From NCBI GenBank assembly GCA_963691655.1, contig OY829328.1, positions 5,856,204 through 5,920,203 on the forward strand: a stretch of 64,000 nt of DNA, given 5' to 3'. A model generated the notes under the pieces. That model worked only from the letters and a program-made list of their open reading frames with translations. It was not told the origin of the DNA and did no database searches. The stretch is from Toxonevra muliebris. Taxonomy: Eukaryota; Arthropoda; Insecta; Diptera; Pallopteridae. Shown here one piece after another: positions 47,101 to 56,078 of the stretch (its first letter is position 1; each line of letters starts with the position of its first letter). A program made the position numbers and the translations under genes.

Positions 47101-49252
47101 TATATATAACTTACTCTGCCCTCAATAGTGCCATATGCTAGTTTTGTATTGTCAGGGCTCCAAACCATTGACAAAACAGGCGAATCAATACGTAATGTAA
47201 AATTCTCAATGACTACACTGGTGGTGGACATTTTTGAGATATCTATAATGCCAATGCGACGATCGGAGAAGCCCAAAGCAATTCTATAATATGAAAATAA
47301 AAAATATTTGTCTAATTACATATATTTTATAGCATACTTATTCATGTCATCAGGGCACTCTCGCATGGCCGATATATTTGTGGAAGCGCAACAATACTTG
47401 GCAATAAGTTGATCTGACGCAATATTTTCACAGCTAATTTCACGATACGATGAGATGCACCAAAGTAAAGCTTCTTTTCTGGCAATACTAAATGCGACTA
47501 CACTCTTCTGCTTAAAATTGTATTTCAGATCTTTAAACTTATAACGATATTTATCGTTTTGTGGTATAAGCGACCAAAATAATAAATCGCCATGTTTATT
47601 TGTGGTAAGAAATTGTGTTGCATTCAGCCATGCAATTCCAATATTGGTATCTGTAAGATAAAGGTTAAAATATTTGCTTTAAGTTAAAAATGTTGCTTAC
47701 TTTTCATTTTTCCCTGCTTGCTATTGCCACAAGAATTGTTGCCGAAACTTTTTACACTGTCGCACGATGCCCCCGTTTCCGTATTCCAAATCCAAAAAGT
47801 GCCATCAATGCTGGCAGAGGCTAGGAGTACGTGCATAGATAAATCTACATCAGCCTCCGCAGCACTTTGTTTAGCCACCTCAGTGTCGTCATTGTTAACA
47901 TTCTCCGAATCAGCGGCTTCCACTGGCAACAAATTATTTTTTTCGATTTCCAAATCAGTTTGCGCGGCATGCACTTCCGCTTGATGTAAAATTTGTTGTT
48001 TAACCTTTCGTTCAATGCCATCTACAGGAACATCTTCATCTGAAGAGCTACGCGCTACTAGCTCTAAACTGCCTTCGGTGGATTCATCGTCTCCGTCACC
48101 AACACTACTATGAGGTATTGAAGTAATATTCGTTTGAGCAGCTTCTTGACAATCAGCAAGCGTGACGGCATCACATTGAGGCGGCAATGTTTCTTCTTGT
48201 TTCAGTGAATCAATTTCTTCTTTCAGACTTTGGCAAGCCTCAGCAAAATCAAACTGTGTGGTAGTAACAAGTTCTTTAGGCTTTTCAACACCTACGAATT
48301 CAGATTCTTCAGAATTCTTTCTAGCCTCTTTGGCTGGTGCGCCAAATTCATTCTCCAAGTAGTCATAATCATAAATATCAAAAATATCATCGCCCCCGCC
48401 ACTGCAAGCACCAAATCCAGTAACTACAGCTTTACCTGAAACAGGTGTATTAGCTAGAGCTTGCGGAGTTACAATAACAGGTGTTGGTACTGGAGTAATA
48501 ACAACAGCAGGTGTTGTTGTAGTAGCAATACCAGGTACGGCTTCTGTAGTTTTTGATTTTATGATTTGTTTTGTTGTTAGTACTACTTGTTGTTCTCTTG
48601 GACGCCAAGACAGCGACGTTATGGCTGCATCATGCCCACGCAAGGTGTACATGATGGACATGCGTTGCAAATCTCCAATCACAACCAAACCGCGACTGGT
48701 GCCAACCGCAAACAGATGCTCATTGTAAGGGGAACAGCGAAGAACTGTTAGTTGCTGATTACGTGTCGATACAAAAATCGGTCGACGACAGTATGTATTT
48801 GAGGCCACACAATACACCACCAAATCTTGAGCATCCACCGAGAGTATATTACGATTTCGCATATAACTGAAGAGCACTCGCTCCCCCTGTGACGTATATC
48901 CGTTGTTGCCGTCTTTAAAATGTGATGGATTGAAATGTGCTTTGTGACCACTTACAGCACGCTCCTTGTTGAAATCCCAAATTTGTATTGAGCTATCCTG
49001 AGCCAATACAGCAAAATATCTCTCGTCCTCTAATCCTTCGGTCACTGACCAACCAGGATCGATGTCGACGCCAAGTATACTTTGGCGAGTGTGGAAAGTT
49101 TTTATAAGTGGTGCCGCTGCGGCAGCATCTTTAACTTTTCCAATATAATTAATACATCTCGCGCCCACATACATCAGTCCACCATCGGGCGTGCAAACAC
49201 AGCTATTAGTTAGATTCCATTGCGGCACAATTGGTACTTTAGCCAGCACCAT
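41160..49252 (-). CDS. rig: Gemin5 / rigor mortis, snRNA-binding WD40 protein of the SMN complex
   Basis: Nine exons on the minus strand: 49252-47701, 47650-47338, 47283-47115, 46801-46645, 43089-42140, 42068-41900, 41817-41667, 41600-41343, 41280-41160, giving 1279 residues (fly Rig is of similar size; human 1508). The N-terminal half forms two WD40 propellers; QWNLTNS near residue 12 sits where Gemin5 uses an aromatic residue for snRNA cap contact. An acidic disordered insert covers about residues 225-485. The C-terminal helical repeats match the Gemin5 dimerisation domain: LTEWHVSMAPTISYQFW, AFAEQLL, KKNYFKEALLVGRIFL, DDPRLTEITHSWITYL. Gemin5 recognises snRNA precursors for Sm-ring assembly; in flies it is also linked to ecdysone signalling and larval moulting. 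The 3555 bp fourth intron contains CFAP206 on the other strand. The long C-terminal linker of the human protein is reduced. Confidence 0.93.
43090..44398. other. Gemin5 intron 4, part upstream of CFAP206
   Basis: It is AT-rich and contains repeat-like sequence near 43600-43990 (with TAAGTCAGGTCTACCTG). It must hold the CFAP206 promoter; I see no obvious TATA box. Open frames here look random. Confidence 0.5.
44399..46607 (+). CDS. CFAP206: CFAP206, radial spoke-associated axonemal protein, nested in a Gemin5 intron
   Basis: Five exons: 44399-44848, 45130-45310, 45383-45732, 45789-46037, 46110-46607, giving 575 residues (human 622). The last exon carries the most recognisable part: FTLALTHGLIIPAK, YTERNFEVLKRAYKNS, TWNAWDFHRETIHMAELRKR and THSNQTMLS, matching the C-terminus of human CFAP206. 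The N-terminal half is helical. CFAP206 builds radial spoke 2 and the dynein-c dock in motile cilia; in a fly it should be needed only in sperm and perhaps ciliated chordotonal neurons. The whole gene sits antisense in intron 4 of Gemin5. Its stop is 37 bp from the Gemin5 exon 4 donor, and its first AATAAA (46726) falls within that exon, so the mature 3' UTR probably overlaps it. The family call is firm; expression is inferred. Confidence 0.9.
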
Positions 49253-49880
49253 TTTCAGTTTTCTAACTTCACCTTCACTCTTTTTCTTTAGGTTAAAATA
49301 ATGTTAAATCGAAAATTTAAATGATCGGCGTCCTTTGTAGCCCTTTGTTTGGAAACAACCGTTCTACGACTCTGAAATTGTTTTTGCAAAAAGTATTGCC
49401 AACACTTATAAAAAAAGTATAAATTCCTTCCAAGTATGATATCGGTTCTACAGCTGTTGTGACTAAAAGCTATAAAAATGTATGTATACACTATTCATTG
49501 GGTACAATAAATTATTTTAATTGAATAAAAATAAATGTGTAAAAGATAAATTACATTTAAAAAATTAAATATGTAAATTATATAAATTTAATAATTTAAT
49601 TTAAGTACTTATTCAATTCACATTTCCAAATGCAACTTTGTTAACAATTTCAAATAATTGTCAAATAAAATGAAATCAAACATACCTTTTCTTAGATAAG
49701 ATTTATAAATTTTATATTTTCGTTTAATTTTAATTAAAAAAAATGGGTAAAATTGTTTAAATTTCAAATTGTTAATTTTCATGGTATATATATTTTATAA
49801 TCAAAAATTGACAAAGAAAAATACTGAAGTAACTAACCACAAAAAGAAGAAAGCGGAAAACGCGCGTATCATTTTATTAA
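46646..49880. other. Gemin5 introns 1-3 and the Gemin5/IMMP2L divergent promoter
   Basis: Introns 1 and 2 of Gemin5 are 50-55 bp and intron 3 is about 313 bp (46802-47114), with no features noted. The 627 bp between the Gemin5 ATG (49252) and the IMMP2L ATG (49880) is AT-rich and probably carries both promoters. No other gene is seen there. Confidence 0.55.
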
Positions 49881-50453
49881 TGGCATTTCGTAAATTTGCC
49901 AAATCACTTCTGCTTGGAATACCCGTTGGAGTCACTTTTCTCGACTGCGTTGGTTACGTAGCAAGAGTGGATGGTAAGTGAAAAAGAGCATTTCAACATG
50001 ACAACTAAACAATTATCGTTTGTTTTTAATTCAGGAATTTCAATGCAACCTGTACTCAATCCAGATGCCACACAAACAGATTATGTATTTTTATCGCGTT
50101 GGGCTGTGCGTAGTAGTCAAGTTGATCGAGGCGACATTATATCATTAGTTTCACCCAAAGATCCTGCACAAAAAATTATCAAACGTGTAGTTGGCCTGCA
50201 AGGAGACGTCGTATCCACACTTGGATACAAGCACGAAATTGTGCGTGTACCGGAAGGACATTGTTGGGTGGAAGGTGATCATACCGGGCATTCGCTAGAC
50301 AGCAATACTTTTGGACCTGTAGCACTTGGTTTGATGACGGCACGTGCAACGTATATAGTTTGGCCACCGGAACGTTGGCGTAGATTGCAAACAGAGCTTC
50401 CGCGAAGACGAAGACCCATACAAATAGCTAAGCCCAACTATTACAATCAATAA
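49880..50453 (+). CDS. IMMP2L: IMMP2L, mitochondrial inner-membrane peptidase subunit 2
   Basis: Two exons (49880-49973 and 50035-50453) give 170 residues (human 175). It is a type I signal peptidase family enzyme that removes intermembrane-space sorting signals in mitochondria. The N-terminal hydrophobic anchor is about residues 10-28. The catalytic serine is in GISMQP (about residue 34) and the general-base lysine in [11 protein letters not shown] (about residue 81). WVEGDH and [10 protein letters not shown] are the other family boxes. An upstream in-frame region to 49769 exists, but the ATG at 49880 gives the family N-terminus. AATAAA follows at 50787. It is divergent from Gemin5 and convergent with YRDC. 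Confidence 0.95.
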
Positions 50454-50851
50454 GAATTTTGTGACCACCACAATGTGGTTTAACAGTGGCAATATAAAAG
50501 TTTGACTTATTTGTAAATATCAAATAGGAAACACTTTTCCCCTTGGAGTGATTCAGTTTTGTGAGATATAAATTTGAGTATTGATTTTTGTTAATTTTTT
50601 GTGTATTGCCAAATACATAATACTTGTTTTAGAAATTGTAAATATGCAGACATTTTTATGTATGGCAATGCGAAAAAATACAAGTCATTACTCAGATATT
50701 ACAGATTTGTACCTTGCCTGTATAGATTTTATAAATTAAAATTAAATTCGCTTTGCATCATGGGATTTTGTGTTTTAACAATAATCAATAAAATGTGTTT
50801 GTCTGCAATATGTTTAAGCTTTTATTTCCAAATTATGAGGTAAAATAATAA

Positions 50852-51631
50852 TCAACTTTTAATACTCGAACTATCATCTATTGACTTAAAACCAAAATCG
50901 TGCATTACATCAAGCGTACTTTTCAAAGCGACACCTTCGCGCACTATCTTATACTTTCCCGCCTGAGATAAATCAACAACGGTTGATGCTGAACGTCGGT
51001 CCTCCGTCAGTCCTATTTGCCCGGAATCGAATACACTACCAAGCTGGGGCCAAAGTTCTTTAAATTCATATATATTTAAACTGCTACGTTCAGCTGAGCG
51101 ATTGGCACTTGTTAGTGCCAATGGTTGTTCATCGTATAGTGCACACAACTTTTGAATGAATTCGAAATCTGGTATACGTATGCCAATTTTACTTGTGTTG
51201 GGATTTAGAAAACGGTTGCTTAAGTATTGCGAGCGTTCAATGACAATCGTAATCGGTCCAGGTAATAAGCGCTCTAGCAACTTGTCATTCAAATGCTCAG
51301 CTCTGCCATAATGTCGAAATGCTGCAAGATCTTTTACACATATTGCAACGGGTTTATAGCAATCGCGTCCTTTGATTTTGTACAACTTCTGTATAGCTTT
51401 TTCATTGTTTGCGTCACATGCTAATCCGTAAACGGTATCTGTGGGCAGCGCTATAACCTCACCCGCTAATAGATTTTGGCGTGCAATGTGTAACGTTTCA
51501 GCGCGCTGCACTTGATAGGTTTTTTGTGCAAAATCTTGCATGGTGTTACTAGTGAGTTTCAGTGATGGAAAGAAATGCTTTTTGGCAACGTGGCTATAAA
51601 GTCGTGCAAATAATTCTGCACGTGAACGCAT
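50852..51631 (-). CDS. YRDC: YRDC, threonylcarbamoyl-AMP synthase
   Basis: Single-exon 259-residue protein of the Sua5/YrdC/YwlC family (human YRDC 279). It makes threonylcarbamoyl-AMP from threonine, bicarbonate and ATP, the first step of t6A37 formation on ANN-decoding tRNAs. The motifs are LPTDTVYGLACDA, KIKGRDCYKPVAI, LLPGPITIVIER, IGIRIPD and ALTSANRSA. The first about 30 residues are basic and could be a mitochondrial presequence; a second methionine (residue 31, codon at 51541) would make a cytosolic form, as proposed for the human enzyme. The start codon lies 54 bp downstream of the POLR3K stop on the same strand, with an AATAAA between them. Confidence 0.95.
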   Translation of the reverse strand: MRSRAELFARLYSHVAKKHFFPSLKLTSNTMQDFAQKTYQVQRAETLHIARQNLLAGEVIALPTDTVYGLACDANNEKAIQKLYKIKGRDCYKPVAICVKDLAAFRHYGRAEHLNDKLLERLLPGPITIVIERSQYLSNRFLNPNTSKIGIRIPDFEFIQKLCALYDEQPLALTSANRSAERSSLNIYEFKELWPQLGSVFDSGQIGLTEDRRSASTVVDLSQAGKYKIVREGVALKSTLDVMHDFGFKSIDDSSSIKS

Positions 51632-51685
51632 TAGTTAAAATTTATTTATATATTTTTTTTTTAGTTTTTGTGTCGAGTAAAATAT

Positions 51686-52078
51686 TTAGTCTCTCCAGTT
51701 ATGACCGCACAATTGATTTACACACTTGTAGAATGTAGTCATTGGCTCATCAGCCGAGCGAGTTTGTATTTGCATGAAATAAGCGGTTTTGTGTGAGCAA
51801 GCCGGGCACTCAGCATCAGTGGAATCTACGTTCTCCCAGGCAGCAGCGCCGCCCATAACATGATCAACTTCCTGCAGACGAAACGGTGTTATCTAGTATT
51901 TCATATTAAAATTGCATCATATTTCTATTATACTAACCTTAAGTCGCGGATATGTTCTGGTTGAAATTTTCTTATTTATTTTACAAATGTACGGGCAAGT
52001 GTTACACGAGAATCTATGACCCACTGTATCTTCTTCGACCATTAATATGTTACCACATGTTGGGCAAAATAACAGCAT
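51686..52078 (-). CDS. POLR3K: POLR3K (RPC11/C11), small zinc-ribbon subunit of RNA polymerase III
   Basis: Two exons (52078-51938 and 51871-51686) give 108 residues, the same as human POLR3K. The N-terminal zinc ribbon starts MLLFCPTCG and continues FSCNTCPY. The C-terminal TFIIS-like ribbon has CPACSH and the RSADEPMTTFYKC hairpin with the acidic pair (D-E) that stimulates RNA cleavage, then CGHNWRD. The subunit is needed for Pol III termination, RNA cleavage and reinitiation. It is too short and split for ordinary ORF calling. The reverse AATAAA at 51641-51646 is its likely polyadenylation signal, 40 bp past the stop. Confidence 0.96.
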
Positions 52079-52431
52079 AATTTATTAAAACATTCAACTA
52101 TATAAAAATTATTCTAAGATGCTTTTAATATTTTCGTTTGCTTCCCGTTGTTTATTTCTTCGAGCACGTTGTAAAAAAAGAAACAGCTGTTTGAAATGGT
52201 ATTTGCATGACGAAATTAAACAGTTAGCGCCATGGCGAAATTATAACAGGTGATAGGAGCGTCAGCTCTGTATTCTTCTTCTCTAGTTTTTTTATATAAA
52301 GATAATCTTAACTGTCAAAATCTTTTTTTGTTTTTTTTTTTGTTTTCCATGTGTTTCTGACAATTACGATTTTTAGCAACAACAAAGTTGCGTTATTGTT
52401 ACGTTGTACTTGTTGTAGTGTTGTTACCACC

Positions 52432-52551
52432 ATGTTAAATCCGCCTTGGTTAGCGCTGTCAGTAAAACTGACAGCCACTATTCTTCTCTTATACTATGCT
52501 CCCATTGAGCCGACATTACGTAGTTTCGATTATTTCCATGGTGTCGGCTGA
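52432..52551 (+). CDS. Possible 39-residue hydrophobic microprotein
   Basis: The ATG has a strong initiation context (TTACCACCATG) and opens 39 codons, starting MLNPPW and ending FDYFHGVG. A single hydrophobic stretch (about residues 6-25, LALSVKLTATILLLYYAP) could cross a membrane. The product is not recognised and has no known partner here. It lies about 350 bp upstream of the POLR3K start on the opposite strand, so it could also be part of a divergent non-coding transcript. An upstream ATG at 52349 is in another frame. Confidence 0.3.
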   Translation: MLNPPWLALSVKLTATILLLYYAPIEPTLRSFDYFHGVG

Positions 52552-52966
52552 AACTGTGTTGATATGCTTATTGTTGGCATATAAAAATATGTCAAACAAA
52601 ACGGCAAATATGAATGCGTTCACTGAAATGAATATTGAAATTAATTAGCTTTGACAATTCTAGCCTGACATTTATATTTTGTTTTGCTTGCAACTCGTCT
52701 CGTCAGCTCCACTCCAATTGACTATTATCTCACCAAACTCTTTCATTGACAGAATCTTTTTACGTGCACTCGTATTTACCTATGCAAAGCACAATTCAGT
52801 AAAAAAAAAACAATATGAAACCCACAATAACTCTAAAATTTTGATTGGAGGCTGGACTTATGAAAATACTATAAGTCTATGTAGGGGCAGTGTACTCCAA
52901 CAATAATAATAAGCGCCAGCATTCGACATTTCGAAAAGTCAAGTTTACACATATGTGGGGTAAAAT

Positions 52967-53233
52967 AGTTCGATGGTTATACGTTGACCCCTCGTAAGTA
53001 CTTTTTTACCACTTTCGGAAGACAAGACAATAACGCAGTAAATTTCTATAAACAATATATAAAAATAAGTTTAAAATAAAAAAAAAAAATAATTCCAAAA
53101 ATATTTTTTCTTATTTAAAATGACTTAAAACCACATATTACATATTCTTTATGTATATTTATTGCTTTTTTGTCGTCTCTTCCAAAATTGGAGAAAAACT
53201 ACAAGCGAAAGGTCAACGTATGACCATCGAGTT
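52967..53233. repeat. Inverted-repeat element (MITE-like)
   Basis: AGTTCGATGGTTATACGTTG...ACC at 52967-52989 is matched in inverse orientation by GGTCAACGTATGACCATCGA at 53211-53230. About 220 bp of non-coding DNA lies between. No clear target-site duplication was found. Confidence 0.55.
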
Positions 53234-53552
53234 ACATATTTTGGCGATAACTCCTTATGATTATTCTTTTAATTTTTTTTTAATTACTAATTCAAAATTG
53301 TCTAAAAATAAGAGTTGCAGAAATATACCCTTAGTATCGAGGCAAAGGGGTTGGTCATAGGGGATTTATTTTTTATTTTGCTAAAATATGATGCTTAACC
53401 TCCATACCAAAATTTACCTGATATTTCATCTTTTTTACACATTAATTTTTTAATGAAAATAGTTGATTTTTACTGTTCGAAAAATCGAACAGAAGAGTGT
53501 ATTAAGTTAAAAACTCTCCATTTGCAAATGATATATCATACGGCACCGTTAA

Positions 53553-53958
53553 CCCATTAATTGATAATGGTGCGAAAACGCACTATTAAAAGTGTGATTT
53601 CTTATAAATTAAAAAACACACTTTAAAAGCCTGTGCCAAACGATATCAAAGTACTCGAGTGAGTAAATTTTTAATACTTGTGAAGTGAATATGGTTGTCA
53701 AAAATTTAGGAGCTACATGAAAATTGGACAAGGTGGAATGAACAAAAGACGAGCGCAACCAATAACCAGCAGAGAAACAAACAGCAATAATAGCGTCACT
53801 ACACAAACGCACATTTTATTCGATATTGATTTCTGCAAAAAAGCAGCAATAGACGAAAATTATTTTCATCGAGTAAAAAATTACCGTTTCACACTCACCC
53901 TTAGCCTATAAAAATCGCACTATTAGTGGTAAGCTTCGCATGATTATCAATTAATGGG
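53553..53958. mobile_element. piggyBac-type MITE flanked by TTAA (second family)
   Basis: The ends CCCATTAATTGATAATGG and, inverted, CCCATTAATTGATAATCA, both continuing with TGCGAA, are near-identical over about 24 bp. TTAA flanks exactly at 53549-53552 and 53959-53962. The 406 bp interior has no transposase. The ends differ from the CCCTCTAA element at 33106-33625, so this is a separate family. Confidence 0.82.
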
Positions 53959-54174
53959 TTAAAGTACTAATTTGGGCACAGATATTTCATATTTAGAAAC
54001 AGCTGTCATTTGTTTAAAGAACAGAGATGACGACTCATTTAAAATAAGCTTTGTTTTGTAAAATTGCAATTTAGTCAAAAAACAAGACAAACTTGACAAA
54101 AACCATTTTTCTTTTTTGGTTCCAGAATTTTATACTTTATTAGGCTGTGCGTTATTTTCAATCTGTAAAATAAA

Positions 54175-55603
54175 ATGCAGCACACCTATTTAAAAAAAGA
54201 CACCGGACTAACCGTTCGTCCACAACGCGATGTCAACAACATCCCTTTTCCACAATTTGAAAAACCACATCCTGTTGGTTATTTCAGCATAACAGGTGCT
54301 GAACAACGTAATTATGAGCCGACAGCACAACAATTGCACTACTATAAGCCACCAGCAGCAAAAAATTTTCCACTGGACCTTAACGAGGGATTGCGAACGG
54401 CAATTAAGAAACCTGAAGCTGCTTATGATGAACGGATTGATAATTTATTGAAATTCATTGCGGACCATTATGAAAAGCTTTGCAATCCTGAATTCAATAT
54501 TGAGTTTGTGTGTTGGCGCGGATTGTTGCGATTGCTGATGTGTACACCTTATGAATATCGTAATGATTGGTGTATACACGTAACACGGTACAGAGGAACG
54601 TTTTATCTGTGTAAACGCGACTCAGAACAGCAGAAATTCGAGCGCGCAAATGAGACAGAACGACTGAAGCAAATGGGAGCATGGGGATTCAAGTTTGAGC
54701 AATACTGTTTAAGAGGTAATATCGTGAAAAATAAAGTTACCTTGTGTGCACTCGCACTTTATACAAATATTTTTTTAGAATCGCCTTTCACTGAACCAAT
54801 AACAAGTGTGCCTGTAGATGAATGCGGTGAATTCTCTTGCGTTTTTAAGACAAAATTGGGCGGCTATATGGAAATGCTATATGGTGCCGAAATGGATGGT
54901 ATCATCAGCGAACAGCCAGTGAAGCTGTAAGTTTGTAACGCTAACATACATCAATACTTTTATTAACGAGAATAAAACACTTTTAAATTGCAGTGATGAA
55001 AATTATAATTTGGATAATTTAAAATTCGTTGAATTAAAAGTACGCCAACAACACCTAAATCAAAGTCAATTGAAAACCTACTACCGTCATAAGACACAAA
55101 ACTGGTGGTGTCAATCATTTCTTGTTGGCATCCAAGATATTTATGTTGGCATGCGAAACGAAAAGGGTCTGGTGCAAAAGATCGAACACATGGAAGTGCG
55201 TACTTTACGTAAACAGGGAGCTGTAAGTTGACCTCATTTAATTTTGCTTATTTTTCTGTGTGAAATCAATCTTTCACTATGATAATTTATGCAGGAATAT
55301 TGGACTCCAACATCATGTGTAAGGTTCCTCATTGAATTCCTCACAATGTTGAAATCTGTTATGACCGATGTGAATTGCCCAGACACAACGTTTGAGTTTT
55401 ATTTCAATGCGCAGACTTCGCGCATTACCTATGAATGTATAAAAGGTAAATCGGAGCATTCTTTTTTGCCCGATTGGTATTTAGCACGAATACAACGTTC
55501 AGTTCCCACTTTAAAGAAAACATGTACAAATAATATTGACGCAATGCCGACTGCCGGAGCAACAATGTGTACAAATTTTTCTGTGGATAATAAGAAACCA
55601 TAA
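54175..55603 (+). CDS. DXO: DXO/Rai1 decapping exoribonuclease
   Basis: Four exons (54175-54715, 54779-54926, 54994-55222, 55295-55603) give 408 residues (human DXO 396). The family (Rai1, Dxo1, DXO) removes incomplete, unmethylated or NAD caps and digests the RNA 5'-3'. The active-site set is complete: E175 in GFKFEQY, E218 and D220 in GAEMDG, E243 and K245 in VELK, and Q270 in WWCQSF. That argues for the catalytic enzyme and against the inactive fly paralogue Cutoff. Intron 1 (54716-54778) is 63 nt with no in-frame stop, so naive translation reads through it; removing it restores YCLR-ESPFTEP. AATAAA follows at 55689. It converges on ERp60. Confidence 0.95.
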
Positions 55604-56078
55604 AGCTACTCATATTAAAAGTAAAGAACTAAAGTTTTGTAATGTAGCAGTTGCAAATAATTAAAGTTTAATAACATTATTTTTCTAAAATAAACCATGC
55701 TATAGCATATAAAATGTGTTTTTTTCTAGCATTTCTCGTTGAAACTTATTAAAATAAAATGATTGAATATTGTATTTGATTCTGATTATTTCCCCCCTAT
55801 TATCATCTTTTACTTTTACCAATAGCCAATTTCTTTAAATTTTTCTCATTTATTTTTTAGTTTTTATGCAAATTATAAAAGTTTTATCACTATTTTTTTA
55901 TAAAAAAAAGAAGATATATTAACGAAAGGATATTTTCAAATCAGAAAAAAATGCATGTACGAAGTTGAAATCGAATGTAAATTATTCACAATTTGGAAAT
56001 GTGTGCGAAGAATTGATGAATCCTTTCGTTCTCTCTAAAATTGCCGCTCTCCTATTGATCTGCCAATGCATTATGCAC
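55604..56078. other. Convergent 3' region of DXO and ERp60
   Basis: It contains the DXO AATAAA at 55689 and a reverse-oriented AATAAA for ERp60 at 55849-55854. No gene is seen. Confidence 0.7.

Larger units (their letters stand above)
52079..54174. other. Region between POLR3K and DXO
   Basis: It contains a small open frame (52432-52551), a short inverted-repeat element (52967-53233) and a TTAA-flanked MITE (53553-53958). The rest is AT-rich with no gene that I can support. The promoters of POLR3K (left edge) and DXO (right edge) must lie here. Confidence 0.6.
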
